Part shown: positions 33,391 to 45,340 of the stretch, one piece after another
Position numbering within the stretch: the first letter of the stretch is position 1
Layout: every line of letters starts with the position of its first letter
Source: Acanthopleura granulata
Taxonomy: Eukaryota; Mollusca; Polyplacophora; Chitonida; Chitonidae
Assembly (NCBI GenBank): GCA_016165875.1
Contig: JABBOT010000040.1
Span: 62,001 to 126,000 of the forward strand
Reading direction: 5' to 3'
Length of the DNA: 64,000 nucleotides
Notes under the pieces: generated by a model
The model's database searches: none
Seen by the model: the letters and a program-made list of their open reading frames with translations, nothing else
What the model was told of the DNA's origin: nothing
Translations under genes and position numbers: made by a program

Positions 33391-34090
33391 ATTCTATTCG
33401 TAGTGTCACAAAGGTCAATTCTCCGCTGCCTTATGTTGGTAATGTTTATAAATCAGTCAGTGACGAGTTCAGGTTGTGACAAATGTAAAGTGGTGGCCAG
33501 TGGGATGGTATGCAGCTGATGTAAGATGCCCTTGTGTATTGTGTGTTAATTGTCTTTAAATACCTTTAAATTTCATGTCCTCTCTTCCAAGTAAACGAAA
33601 TTCCCTTTCCCGCCAATATAGTATTGGAGAACGAGTCTTCCTACAGTTTTAGGACTTCAGTTTCTCTGTTACTCATGACTGATACTTTCAGATTCATGTA
33701 GACAACGTCTGCAAAAAGTCTTTTAAAGGTCTTGGAAATTTCAAATCAGTACAGGCGTTTAAATCACTGTCTATATCGCCTGTAAGAAGTCAGCTGTTAT
33801 ATTGTTCTGTTCTAAATGTTTGAAAAAGTCGATATTATTTTATAATCACCTATTTCAGGCAATTACCATTTGTTATATCTAACTCTTCTTTCTTTTTATA
33901 CCCCAGTATAATCAAACAACAAAAAACAAAATCTGTTTCTAGTTCCAAGGTGGAGGATTAACTTGAGGCAACTTCGGTTCATCCCAAGATTTCTAAATGG
34001 GTGTAACAATTAACCCATTGGTAACATAGTGCTGCCCGAATTCGTACAAATGCCATATTCTTGAGTACGGTGTAAAACCCAAACAAATGA

Positions 34091-34390
34091 ATGAAAAAAT
34101 CATTAAATCAATCAATAAATATTCATCTGTTGATGTCGCGAGGTACTGTCCTACCATTGACATTATCCTTACTGTCTCAATGGCTATTTATTGTCTCGAC
34201 AAAGAAATCACTCTCTGATTCCATCTCACTAAAGGCTGGCTCACTGGTTTCCTCGACAGTTTACATAGTTTTTGGACAGGCAACATCTAGAATTGTAGCT
34301 TTTACCCATACAGCTATCACAAGTGGCGCCTTAGGCAGGACAGCATCCTCATTTACGCCATAGCTCATGCCTGCGACACTTAATGTACGC
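34091..34390 (-). mobile_element. Ty3/gypsy fragment, second copy
   Basis: This is a diverged copy of 36730-36970: shared ATTGTCTCG, CACTAAAGGC, GGTTTCCTCGACAGT, GGCGCC, and a final GCGACACTTA. On the minus strand it contains SVEETSEPAFSEME, parallel to the TVEETNESAFSGDE segment of the other copy. The plus-strand ORF 34091-34363 is a shadow. No complete domain remains. Confidence 0.55.
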
Positions 34391-34429
34391 GAGATGAGGG
34401 AGGTAACTCTCATCGATAAAACCTATCAT

Positions 34430-35220
34430 TACATTGGACAATCTCAGCCTCTGTAAATCCAGACCTGTCTCAGAGGTGCCTAAAATAGTATTCATAACAA
34501 AAGTTACGCATTTATTGACACTGAATTGTCAGAATCACACCAGGGCTTCAGTGAAGGCATTTCCTCGTACTACACTGTATTCGTATTTCTTCCTCTGCTT
34601 TCCGTGAATCGTTCTCTGACCAAAGTGTTTGGCATTCACCCTTAGCAATTTCAACTCTGATCGGAATCACACATCACAAATGTTGTGAATCATGACGTAG
34701 TTTCCTCTTCCACAAAAGCTCTATTCAGATGTCACAGAGGTCAACTCTTCGCCCTCTTTCATTCATAATGTTTATAAATGAGCCAGTGATGAATTCAGAT
34801 ACAGACACAGGTAAAGTGGTGGCCAGTTTGCTGGTGTGCTGCTAATGTATGAGTACTAATTGTCTTTGAACATCTCTAAACATCGTGTCATCTGTTTTTT
34901 AAAATAAACGTATGCCATTTCCTATCAACATAATATCCGAGAACAAATCTTCCATAGGTTCAGGGAATACAATGACTTCATCTTCTGTCTTACTCATAAC
35001 TGATACTTTCAGGGTCATTTAGAGCACGTCTCCCAAAGATTTTTTAAAGTCTTGGAATTTTCAAATCAGCACAGGCGTTTCATTCAATGTATATAGCGCT
35101 TGTAAGAAGCCGGTCAGTATATTATTTTATTCTAAATATTTCCTGTATATGTTTTTATAAGAGACTATTTTAGGCAATTACAAATTAACAATTTAACCCA
35201 TTAGTATTTTGAGAACAAAC
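34430..35220 (+). mobile_element. Degenerate LINE RT relic, copy 2
   Basis: Direct, diverged repeat of 32580-33880: shared TTCATAACAAAA...ACGCATTTA, GGCATTTCCT, CTCTGACCAAA, TAAAGTGGTGGCCAG, TCTTGGAAATTTCAAATCAG. It has no SINE inside. No intact frame. Confidence 0.55.
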
Positions 35221-35549
35221 CAGTCTATAAGACTCTGGCGTCGTGTACTTTAATGTATAAGCTGTGTTATGGAAAGTATTGTCTGGATGGCTGATACTGT
35301 AACACAGGCCTATTTGTCAAATTCAGTCTGTGGATCTTTTTCCTCATGCACAACTTTAACATGGTTAATATGGCCCTGACAATAGTTTCTGTGTCATATA
35401 GAGGAACAAGGCCAGCTTTTTATCCAGTTATTTTGTGCATATAGCCTTTTTGGATTCTTTTGTTGGATTATTTACTCTGGAACAAAAAATAAACTGAATA
35501 TTGTTGATATAGCATCTATTTGTTTTGATGACAATAGTATATTGGCTTT

Positions 35550-36130
35550 ACCCTGCTAAACTGGCCCTATCGGCACATAACTTCCTGTGTTCCCAGGCCT
35601 CTGTTTTACATGGACTCAGTGTTCATATCATGACATTGTATTGCTTTTTAAATCTGTCAGATCTACATTCTTTACCGATGATACACGTTTAACAACTGTA
35701 TGCTCATCTCTTCTATCTATCAAGGACACTGTAGATAATAACTGAATTGCAAAAGTTGGTTTCCTTTATCTTACGGACCCATTATGGAGAATTACTTATT
35801 CAACTCATATCAAAATCCTGGTTCCTCTAAATAAAGAGAACTCTTTGCACGATATGCCCCTCTCCTCGCCTTGAACATACAATTCCTTTCAATCCCCTAT
35901 AATTTCTACCCTTACTAAACATTTTCTGCTCAGTGCTTATAGCACAGACATGTTTATAAAACAATCTTCTGTTACTTAGCTATAGCGAGCCTTTCATTCT
36001 ACCGCTGTTTACAAAGCTCTTCGACAATAACCCAGACCTTAAGTTAACATACATGTTGATGTCGTTCGGACTCAAACGTTGTCAATAACAATCACTGTCA
36101 CTTTTTTATTCCTTATACGAATATCGAATA
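35550..36130 (+). mobile_element. Possible LINE RT palm fragment
   Basis: At about 35668-35691 the plus strand reads FFTDDTRLT, resembling the F(A/T)DDT catalytic box of LINE reverse transcriptases, in a frame broken by stops on both sides. No other RT motif can be named with confidence, so this is tentative. Confidence 0.35.
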
Positions 36131-36149
36131 TCGTCCTAGCATTTTTTTC

Positions 36150-36350
36150 GTTATTCACCTCTCGTGTGACGAGTTTCAAGTATAGAATTTAGCACCGCAT
36201 TAGTTTTTTGGTTATATGAAAATGGAATGTCGTTCATGGAAGTATGAAAGTGTGAACTGATTGACTGATTGGTGGATTCATTTAGAAATCATGGTACAAC
36301 GTATTTCGTTGCTCATATCTCACTAATATTCGGTTTTCGTGCTAAACAGC
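36150..36350. repeat. Direct repeat flanking gypsy remnant (left)
   Basis: Shares ATGTCGTTCATGGAA/ATGTCATGCATGGAA, GTATGAAAGT, TACAACGTA and TTCGTT(G/A)(C/T)TCATATCTC with about 37400-37600. The pair brackets the gypsy remnant. Confidence 0.55.
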
Positions 36351-37270
36351 TTTATCTAGAGTTATGGTGTGTTTACCTGGTAAGCAGTCAAGCCGCTTAA
36401 AGACGTCAGCAAATTCCTCTTGAAGGGAGCTATAATCTCATGTATGCATTGTTCTACGTCACACACCAACTCGAGAACAATTACTTTTACACATGCTTCT
36501 CGTCCTAGTAGTGACTGCACGTCTCCGGGGACCACAAAAAATGTGGGCGGTAAGTCTTGGCCTTGGGTATGTATTGTAACAATGCGTACGGGAATCTTTG
36601 TATTGATGTAGCGCCCTAACCCTGTGTGGTCTTCAGAAGTTTTGGTCGGCTGAAGAGAGAATTAAAATCAGACTCTGATATGAGGTTAGCCTGTGCACGG
36701 AATGCAATTTAATGGGGATTATACATCTATTGATGTCCAGAGGCACTATCCAGTCAGTGACTTTATCCTTACTAATTGAGTTGATTGTTATTGTCTCGTC
36801 AAATGAAATCAATGACTCATCACCACTAAAGGCAGACTCGTTGGTTTCCTCGACAGTGTGTAGAGATCTGGACAAGCTATACTAGGTATAGTGGTTTTTA
36901 ACCAGGTGGCGCCGCCGAAAGGACAATTTCCTGATTTATACCATAAGCTACCCATGCGACACTTGTGCTTAGTGTCCGCCGAATCAGCACTGTTTGGTTG
37001 TCTTGTGTGTGTAAGGGGCTGTAATTATGTGGCTTTCACTTGTTTCCTCTGCATGTGACGGGGAGTCTTTTTTGTTTACTTACCGCGTCAACGTTTGTTG
37101 TCACAGGTTGTTGGAGTTCTTTCAAATGAGTTTTTGCCGTTTCCGAAGCCTCGATAAGCTGAGCAGTCCTGTCAAGAGTCAAATCTGGATCTCGTAACAG
37201 TCGTTCACGGACGGTGTTACCCGTACAAGTGTGTCCTTGATCAAAGAGTCCGCTGGCACCTTTATTGTCA
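36330..37270 (-). mobile_element. Ty3/gypsy retroelement remnant (gag-protease-RT start)
   Basis: Minus strand, in order. A gag piece at about 37230-37080 (VRERLLRDPDLTLDRTAQLI, then EASETAKTHLKELQQP) matches the Gag segment before the zinc knuckle in many animal gypsy elements. A linker lies at 36875-36700. A retropepsin-like C-terminus at about 36700-36480 (LISESDFNSLF; PPTFFVVPGDVQSLLGREAC) follows. Then comes the protease-RT junction at 36430-36335 (EEFADVFKRLDCLPG, KHTITLDKAV). There are stops and frameshifts, and the RT core, RNase H, integrase and LTRs are not seen. The plus-strand ORF at 36420-36611 is a shadow. Confidence 0.75.
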
Positions 37271-37334
37271 TTGGGATTTCAAATAACGTGTTCGCAATAC
37301 GAAATTTAGCAGGTTATTTGTATGGACCGATTCC

Positions 37335-37400
37335 TTCATTGATTGATTGATTGATTTATCGATAGATAGATTGATCTATTGAATGGCTGATTGGTTCATA
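37335..37400. repeat. (GATT)n-like simple repeat
   Basis: ATTGATTGATTGATTGATTTATCGATAGATAGATTGATC, an imperfect tetranucleotide tract. Confidence 0.8.
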
Positions 37401-37600
37401 ATCGTGCTGGTGTCGCCACTTTACACTTTTCGTTGTCCGGCCGTTATGTAGAAGTTATTAGCACATTGGCATTTGGTTGTGTGAAAACAGAATGTCATGC
37501 ATGGAAAGTATGAAAGTTTGGACTTATTCATTGATTTTTTACAAGTTTGCTACAACGTACGGCTATTTCGTTATTCATATCTCTCAAATGTTGTGAAGAA
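37400..37600. repeat. Direct repeat flanking gypsy remnant (right)
   Basis: Partner of 36150-36350, about 1.25 kb away in the same orientation. Confidence 0.55.
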
Positions 37601-38029
37601 CTGATTGATTCATTGAGTTTGAACCGCATTTGCTTTTCAGTACTTTAATTGTTTGATCTAGTGGTTCATTGCTATTTAAGTATAATATTACACGCATCAG
37701 TTAGTAATGTTCCTGCTAGATTCCTGACATATCAAGTAAGTTGACGCTAGGATATAACATTTTTATCGGCTTTATAAGAAACGTCTCGTGCACAGTGTTT
37801 TTCTGGTATTGAAAATGTTACAGGTTTGCTGTTCGGAATTTGGATGTCTGCCAATATACATTTACCAATTAATTTATTTGTTTCATTGATTGCATTCATT
37901 TTTGCTTCATGCAACTATATATGTTATTTTCATTTATGCCTTTATTACGTTGTCACGATCACACAGGCTAAACTGAAATCTAGAGTTGATCACCTCGGAG
38001 ATCACATCTCCGCAGCAATGGTATAAAAT

Positions 38030-38960
38030 TTATATGAAAGAGTCTTTTCTTACAACATTTGGTTTCATGTTTTTTACCATTATTGCCTTTGACTCAGAAA
38101 TCAGCCTGGCAAACTGAAAATATAAAATGATAATGTCACAGAACCGAAAAATATTGCTAACCACTTTAACCACCATTTTAGTACTCTGGCAGAAGATCTT
38201 GAATTTAAAATCGGAATCACTAAAACAAATTTACAGACTATATGTTCTCACATTATCCAAACGAATTTCACCTAAAAATTGCACTCCCCAAGAAACTGAA
38301 TCTATTATCTTAGGATTAAAGAACTGTACAGTTGGTTATGATGACACGAAGCCAAACTTAATAAAACATAATGCTGAATCATTATGTCATCTTATCAATC
38401 TGTCATTTGAACACGGTATAGTGCCAAACTTTGTGAAAATCGCAATCGTCACACCTATTTACAAATCCGGAGAGAAAGAAACCGTTGACAAAAAAACACT
38501 AGCATCATTTTTACTATGTTACAGCAAAATATTGGAAGGATTAGTTGACAACATAATGTACTCATTCTTACTGGAAAATAATATTTTATTTTCGAATCAA
38601 TCCGTATTCCGGGAAAAATTCATCCTATTAAATACGCAACCCAATCTCCTTACAATGGCAGAAATCAATGACTGCCTTATTCTACAACTAGTTTATCAAT
38701 TTGTTCACTTCCAGACTGCAGTGCCCAACAATCTTTCTCATCTGTTTACTCCTTTGTCTGTTATTCATCATTATCACGCTCGTAAATCATCAGTCAACTT
38801 ATATCGTCCATTTGTTGTATCAAACATTTCTCCACATTCATCTCAGGTTAAAGGTCTGGGCTGGAACAGCTTGTCACACAATGTAAAATCTCGAATTGAA
38901 CAAAAATATCATTAACAATAGAGCGTCCGATACATTATAAGCAGAGCATAAGAAGTCTCA
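38030..38960 (+). mobile_element. Internally deleted LINE with 262-codon ORF
   Basis: The ORF at 38127-38915 starts with LINE RT N-terminal sequence (ISPKNCTPQETESIILGLKN, SLCHLINLSFEHGIVPNFVK, IVTPIYKSGEKE). At the NYRPIS position the box is decayed (KKTLASFLLCYSKILE), followed by NQSVFREK in place of QxGFR. It then jumps to the extreme C-terminus (FTPLSVIHHYHARKSS and WNSLSHNVKSRI), skipping the palm with its catalytic Asp pair. The single open frame hides a large internal deletion, so no active RT is possible. Non-autonomous use or chance openness are both possible. Confidence 0.75.
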
Positions 38961-39620
38961 AGAAGGGTTCTACAGGCGGGATGCTATGTTACTCATCAGT
39001 TTTCCAAACAAGGCTCTATTTGTGTTGTATCTGTTTTTTTTTCAATGAATTAGAAATGCAATGTGTTATATTTTTGGATAGAACAAGCCTCCATGAGATT
39101 TTTCATCCTTCCAGAGCAATATGTTTATTCTTTTAATCTAGCCATGCAATATTAAATTGTCATGCAATATTAAATGTACATTAAATATACTTCCGGGTAG
39201 AAAAAGTTGTTTGACTCCAATTTGGAGGACTCTTTGTAAGTAGACTGGAAGGCATGTCCCTGTCATTCAGGTCGATTAGCAATCTTCTCACCGTGACAGA
39301 TCGTTTGAAGCCATAGCTTACCGGTATCCTGTTCAAGACGTTATACAACAGGTCTATCTGACGAAGTTGACCGTGTAAAAATATTCTTTATTTACCATGA
39401 GAGCATTGTTTCCTCTTTATAATAACTAGGGCTTGTATCTCTTCTCCTCACATTTGGAGTTGGATTTTAAAAAATTTGATCTTGTGAATTAATTGCATTG
39501 GGAACATATGACTGGGCGTTTGTCGGACATTGTATAGGGAGGTGAACATGATGCACACCGAAAAATGCCTCTCAACCGGTGTACTGATGGAGCACGTTTG
39601 TCTGCCTGACAACGTGAGTG
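38961..39620. other. Intergenic, nothing recognised
   Basis: AT-rich, perhaps the LINE 3' region at first. A short local duplication (CATGCAATATTAAAT twice) lies near 39144-39172. Confidence 0.4.
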
Positions 39621-39624
39621 AGTC

Positions 39625-39990
39625 AGTAAGTGAGTGCTTGGGGTTTAACGTCGTGCGTACTTAACAATGTTTCACTCATATGACGGGGAGGGGTCCTTCT
39701 GGTGTGTGCATATAGTGTGTCTTCTTGTGGCAGATGGAGTCCATGCTGCCCAAGTGCTGCCGCCACTGGAACATCTTGCCGAAGACACTAGACATAACAC
39801 CCCACCCAGTCACATTATACTAACACCGGACCGACCAGTCCAGTTTTTTTGCTCGAACCTCTCAATCCTGAAAGCCAAGTGAGGCAGCATCAAGTACCAC
39901 TTTTAGTCTTTGATAGACCCGGCTCGGGTTAAACCTGGATTTCCCGATGTCGAGGTGGACGCTCTAACCACTACACCACCAAGGCTGTCT
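39625..39990 (-). mobile_element. SINE-2, reverse, near full length
   Basis: Begins GGGGTTTAACGTCGTGCGTACTTAACAATGTTTCACTCATATGACG (3' end reversed) and ends TCGAGGTGGACGCTCTAACCACTACACCACCAAGGC, the reversed tRNA-like head. The ORF at 39667-39882 is inside it and is not a gene. Confidence 0.75.
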
Positions 39991-39999
39991 ACAAACTTA

Positions 40000-40610
40000 T
40001 AGTTGGGTGAACCAACGTGATACTTTGGAATAGCTTACAACAATCCAACTAGATATCAAATATACACAACTAGTTTGGGTTAACGTTATCATATTTATAT
40101 TAGGATGGGTCTTGTCTGAGGAAAGGATCTTAAAACAGCCAAAATTTACAGTTATTACACATCAGACCCAAGTAACTTTTCTGTGTGAAAAAAACTAGCT
40201 CTCACCACTGACCCATCATGTGACGATTTCTAATCTATGGCTGCACGGAACCCTTCCATACAATATCAGAGAGTAGGGGCGTTATTCTAACATCAAAACA
40301 ATTTTATAACATACCAGGTAAAATGCGGCAAATTGTCAAAATCATGCGATGATGGTAGTCATTTTGTGAGACCTAGTGCCGGTTATCTCTTAGGCTTAGG
40401 ACTGGGCCAGCACATGTACAGGCTTATACTTGCAGATGCTCTATTCGTAGACGCCCGCCGATTACACACATGTATGTACTGTTTATTCTAAATCATTGAG
40501 AATGACTCCTTGATACTGAATGCAAATGTCTGGGTTAAAGTGTCAGTGTCAGACTTTAAATGTTTACTCTTCTAGTCGAACGGACTGTTTATTTCAAACT
40601 TCTGGTATAT
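40000..40610. other. Intergenic, nothing recognised
   Basis: No coding content, no repeat match elsewhere in the window. Confidence 0.4.
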
Positions 40611-40614
40611 AATT

Positions 40615-40900
40615 ATTGTATGTTTGGGTTTTACGTTGTTTTCTTCTCATACACGGTGTCTTCTTGTAGTGAGGCGAACCCATGCCTCTAAACCGGAACA
40701 TCATGCCGAAGACACCAGACACGACAGCCCACCCGGTTACATTCATTATACTGACTATGGGCCAGTCCTGCTTCCTTGCTCTAGCCTCTCGATGCCTAGC
40801 GCCAAGCGATACAGCAAGTCGCACAATGTTTAAAGGCGTTGATCCCGGATCTCCCGACCTCTAGACAGACGCTCTAACCACCAGGCCACCGGTGCGGTGT
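40615..40900 (-). mobile_element. SINE-2, reverse
   Basis: TTGTATGTTTGGGTTTTACGTTG at the reversed 3' end; the head at 40850-40897 reads CCCGACCTCTAGACAGACGCTCTAACCACCAGGCCACCGG. Overlapping ORFs (40594-40864) are shadows. Confidence 0.75.
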
Positions 40901-41910
40901 TAAAATAAGAAAGAATTATTTTCAGATAAGGAATAATCAGTTCTATCAACTCCATCAATTTGCCCTAATGTGAAATGTATTGCGAACTATGTTTACTTGT
41001 GCTTTGTAGGGCTGTGATGTTGTGCGCGAAGGATGAACGGAAATGACTGTGAGTGATTTTACAGAGCCCTGAAGTTGGGGAACAATTTAAAAGAAACTAG
41101 TTCAAGTTGGCGTTGTGCTCAAATAACGCTACAGCTTCGACGAGATCACTTGACGCTACCAGTTCGCCCAGTTCCATTTAAAAAATACGGATAAGGGCAT
41201 TGTCGCCACCTTCAAACTTTTAACCCTTTGTGCTGAACGGACTGCGCTCCCACGTGGAGAAAGGCACTTTCTTTAAGAGCTCTCTTTGCACAGCTATAGT
41301 AGTGCAACTAAAAGCCTTCTAATCAAAATAAGAATACCTAAGTCCTCAAATTTGGGGGCTTTGGTCTTCCATATTTAGCTAAAATACACGTAATTCTAGC
41401 AGAAATACACATTGTTTCTCTCACAGGGCTATAGTTCATCTGATGGACAACTTATCCATATATTTACTTTTCAGAGAAAAATTGCACAGAAGTGTATCTT
41501 TTTGCTTCCAGTGGTATGAATATCTGTCCTTAATATCAGAAAAATTAGAGTACACAGTACACGGAACGTGAGGTTGTAACACGATGACTTTAAGCCCGAC
41601 GTACTCTTGAACATTCCCGACACACCAGGAAGTCAGAGATGATATAGATTAGCGTAAAGTAGGTCAGGTGGACTGTGCCCTGCCCTTAGCCAATCGGGTG
41701 ACCCAGCTACGATGCCTTGATTCAGTGGACACTCGAGGTTTACACAGTCTTCAGCTAGAATATAATGATATAACAAGCTTACACGAATACATACGGGCAG
41801 TTCATAGAGAGTTACACAGACGCTACATTTTAGTTCCCGGTAAATGTCAATGGTTGTGAAAGGGCTAGCTCTCCACGTGCAATGGGAAACATACGTGTCT
41901 AGCTTTGAAT
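40901..41910. other. Intergenic, nothing recognised
   Basis: No conserved coding content. The minus-strand ORF at 41633-41965 runs into a SINE-1 fragment and shows no domain. Confidence 0.4.
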
Positions 41911-41978
41911 GATTTTTATTTATTTGATTGGTGTTCTGCGCCGTACTCAAGAATATTTCATTCATACGACGGCCGCAT
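41911..41978 (-). mobile_element. SINE-1 3' end fragment, reverse
   Basis: TTATTTATTTGATTGGTGTTCTGCGCCGTACTCAAGAATATTTCATTCATACGACGG, the reversed SINE-1 tail. Confidence 0.75.
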
Positions 41979-43024
41979 TAAATGAGTAACATGTTACCAT
42001 TTTTCTCACAAAACGTAAAAGCATTGCTTGAAAGTAACGCACACCATCCCACTTAGCCCAGAGTAACTAAATGCGGTGAGGGTATTCCATTACTTTGTGC
42101 CTTTGCAAACCTTTTGGCAAATAGTCCAGTCTCAGGGAGTGACGTCCACCATATCGCAAAAATGTCTTCTTCAAACACTGTGAGTCTAAAAATTCAGTCT
42201 GTATGAGGATCAGTTATTCGACTACGAAAGACAAAATATTTAGGAAATATTCCGCACTCTACTGAAGACACCAGTTTTGCCACCACTGCTTTAGCTCTAG
42301 GCAGGTTGAAGCGGTCATGTTGTCAGTCCTTCACAGTGAATTCAATTCGGTTTTTTTGGGGGGCCTTACTAGTTTTGATAGCCCTGTTTTCAGCCTAAAT
42401 ACGGATGTCATTATACAGTTACACTTCGTATCTTCCAAGATAGCATAAAATATGAAACACCGTTGTGTCTTTCCAATGTTTACATAAACAGACTGTCCCA
42501 TAAGCCCACTTCGTCGTCTTTAGCTTTGTTGTCTTGACCTTTACACTAGACAATCGTCAATAAATGTGTCACGTGAATTGCTCTGATTATATTTCTCTAT
42601 TTCAGCCGCACAGATTTCATAGCATGTTGATAAAGCCACTTACCTTGTCTGGGTCATGTCGAGCATTACGTACTGGTCGGGCATGAGACGAGCAGATAAT
42701 ATAACACTGGAATCATAAGATATCTGCACTGGTCCATAATATCAAGTGCGGGTAAACTTCAAACATGATAAAAACATTTATACCCGGCTATATATTTTTG
42801 AGAGGACACATTTAGATATCGGTCCCACCATGCGAGTATAACTGAGTATACTCTTCTTTAAAGGTCTGCGATGGGTATAGATATGGCGTTGCAACGTATG
42901 CGTCGAAACAGACAGTCGTATACCAGCCGTCAACCAAAATGGGCGTTCAGTGAATCATCGCAAACAAAAAACAAACAAAAAAAATCCACAAGGAACACAA
43001 ACTATGAAAGAAGTAGGAAAGTAT
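41979..43024. other. Intergenic with one dispersed motif
   Basis: About 42871-42960 (GCGTCGAAACAGACAGTCGTATACCAGCCGTCAACC) resembles the reverse complement of 20885-20955. The rest is unassigned. Confidence 0.4.
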
Positions 43025-43086
43025 TATATTTATTTTTTTTGATTGGTGTTATAGGGCGTACTCAAGAATATTTCACTTATACGACT
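43025..43086 (-). mobile_element. SINE-1 3' end fragment, reverse
   Basis: TTTGATTGGTGTTATAGGGCGTACTCAAGAATATTTCACTTATACGACTT. It directly abuts the LINE at 43087, which suggests nested insertion or recombination. Confidence 0.7.
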
Positions 43087-45340
43087 TAGTGTATTATCTC
43101 CCACGTTATTTAACATCGCCATAAATGACCTTCCTAGTGCTATGTCACCCGAATTAAGCTGTACCTTAGTTGCACATGAGACATCTCTATGGTTCAGGTC
43201 AAGATCTCTTGCCTGTTGCATTAAACATATCTAGCAAGGCCTCAACGATATCATGAAGTGGAGTCCTCGGTGGGGTTTTAAGTTTTCTCCTGTAAAAATG
43301 GAAGACCTGGTATTTTCAAGGCGTCCTATTGGTAACTTGTCTCTTACCCTGAATAATTCATTAGTGAAAATATCCACTTCATTTAAGTATCTTGGTGTGA
43401 TATTTGATAGCCGACTTACCTGGACTAAACATATCGAATATTTAATAAACAGGTGTGATAAAGTGCTAAATGTAATGAAGTGTGTTTCGGGCAAGTCTTG
43501 GGGAGCTGATAGAAAATCGCTATTATTATTATATCGTTCTCTTATTCGTTCTAAATTGGATTATTGTTGTGAAGCATATTATTCTGCCTGTGTTAGCCTT
43601 AAAGCAAAATTAGATTCTGTTCAGTGAGCAGCGCTACAGATTTATACAGGAGCCATGCGCATCACACCACTCCATGTAACGCAGATATTGTGTACTGAGT
43701 GCCCATAGCACATTAGTCCACTTCTGCGCACTCTGAAGTTTACTTTCAGACTTAAATGGGTTGTTAATAATTTTTCGTGTCAATTCCTTGAACCCTCCTT
43801 TTATGATAGTCTTTATGATTTACAAGATAACTCTGGTCTACCATTTAGTTTGAGATCAAATAAGGCTTCCGCAGACACAGAATGTGGGGATTTTGATTTG
43901 CAGTCTCCACGTGTCCCTTCTTTCCCCACTTGGAATATACACTCCCCTACTATATCTACTGCCCTACATGAGAGTGTGAGCAGATTGGATAATATACATG
44001 TTTCTTTAGAATGTAATAAAGAGTATTTAAACTCCCATCTATCTGAGTATCTGCATGTTCATACCGATGCTTCCAAGTGCCCTGACAGCCAAAGAGTGGG
44101 TGGGGCTTTTTGTGTACCAGAAATGAAACATGCCAAATATTTTAGGTTATCTAATTTTGTTTCTCTTTTCACGGCAGAACTTACAGGTATTATTTGTGCT
44201 CTTCATTTTCTCATCGAACTGAAACCTTGCAGGGTCGTTATTCTCACAGATTCTATGTCGTCTTTGCAAGCTATGTCAAATTATGCCTGGTATAAATATT
44301 CATCTCTTGTATTTGAAATCCTACGTTTATGTACTACTCTCAGTTACCAAGGCGTTTCTATTTGTTTCAACTGGGATGCAGTTCATGTCGGTGTAGCGGG
44401 GAATGAGTGGGCAGACTCCTTGGCAAAGAAAACTTTGTCCTTTGCTGACATATCCTTTCATATACCACTAAGTATTAACGAAGTTATGAATTACGTTACG
44501 TCTAAGTTTGTTGATATTTGTCAGCGGGGATGGGAGCAATCTGATAAAGAGAGATTTTTCTATGGATATAACAGTTCTTTTTCACCTAATTCATCCTTTT
44601 CCCTAGGTTCTCGCTGAAACGAGGTGCTGGTTTTCGGACTTATTTCTGTACATATACCGTTAAATACCTACCTACATAGAAATAATTTGCATCTATCTGG
44701 TTTATGTGATGTATGTTTAGTTATTGATGATATTGCCCACCTCCTGTTTACATGTACTCGATACTCTCGACGCCTCTTCTACAGGAATTTATGTTCCATT
44801 AGCTTACGGCAATTCATTCGCGCCTCTATTTTACAGCAGCCCACTAATCGTATTAAAACCTTTCAGGCTTTGGCCAATTTTCTTAAAAGATGTCTGCGCT
44901 TTTAATTCACCAATAAAATCTAGTCAGAAGTAACATAAATGCATTTTGAACACGTGCGGAAATATTAATGATTATCTATATCCATGTATATATAAAAAAA
45001 ATTCCTCGACTACTCAATCCCTGTCTTTATGGTTGTTGTTCTGTTTTATCCTAAAAGGAACCTATCTGAGCTGATGTGTTTTGTCCTCTCTTATCTTTGT
45101 CTTGTCTATATATGTTCTTCAGCTCTACTCAATACAATCTATGTCCATACATGTCGTAACATCCTGACATTCTAACGTCCTCCTTTCCTTATGATCTACT
45201 CTAACACATATATAGGCCTTGTAGCTACCCCTTCCATTTGAATATATTGCTGATAATATTATTCAGTAATGATCCTATAAATGGATTTTGTTATACTTCT
45301 GCCAAGCCCAAAATTCAAGCTGCTTATAAATAAATCGCTA
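43087..45340 (+). mobile_element. 5'-truncated LINE with RT C-terminus and RNase H
   Basis: Starts inside the RT palm: VLSPTLFNIAINDLPSAMSP, with the FADDT box decayed to VAHET. The 43253-43627 frame holds the later RT region (FKYLGVIFDSRLTWTKHI, LLYRSLIRSKLDY). The 43850-44617 frame carries an RNase H domain with the D-E-D-D set still visible: HTDASK, FTAELTGI, LTDSMSS, and HVGVAGNEWADSLAKK. A frameshift leads to 44624-44905 with a C2HC-like motif (LCDVC...AHLLFTCTRYSRRLF). This fits a jockey/I-type element with RNase H. About 400 bases of AT-rich 3' sequence follow. Internal stops (for example at 43625) make it inactive. Confidence 0.85.

Larger units (their letters stand above)
32430..33880 (+). 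mobile_element. Degenerate LINE RT relic, copy 1
   Basis: Short frames resemble the N-terminal RT region of jockey/CR1-like LINEs: EVYEMLKHFDQRKACGSG at about 32479-32532, and a HHGFSKGIS-like stretch near 32880-32920. The sequence from about 32580 to 33880 is a diverged direct copy of 34450-35200. It is interrupted by two SINE-1 fragments (32942-33037 and 33195-33390). No intact ORF remains. Confidence 0.5.

Noticed and set aside
34091..34363. Plus-strand Ser/Thr-rich ORF
   Set aside because: Antisense to a Ty3/gypsy fragment that has a better match on the minus strand.
39667..39882. ORFs at 39667-39882 and 40594-40864
   Set aside because: Inside reverse SINE-2 copies.
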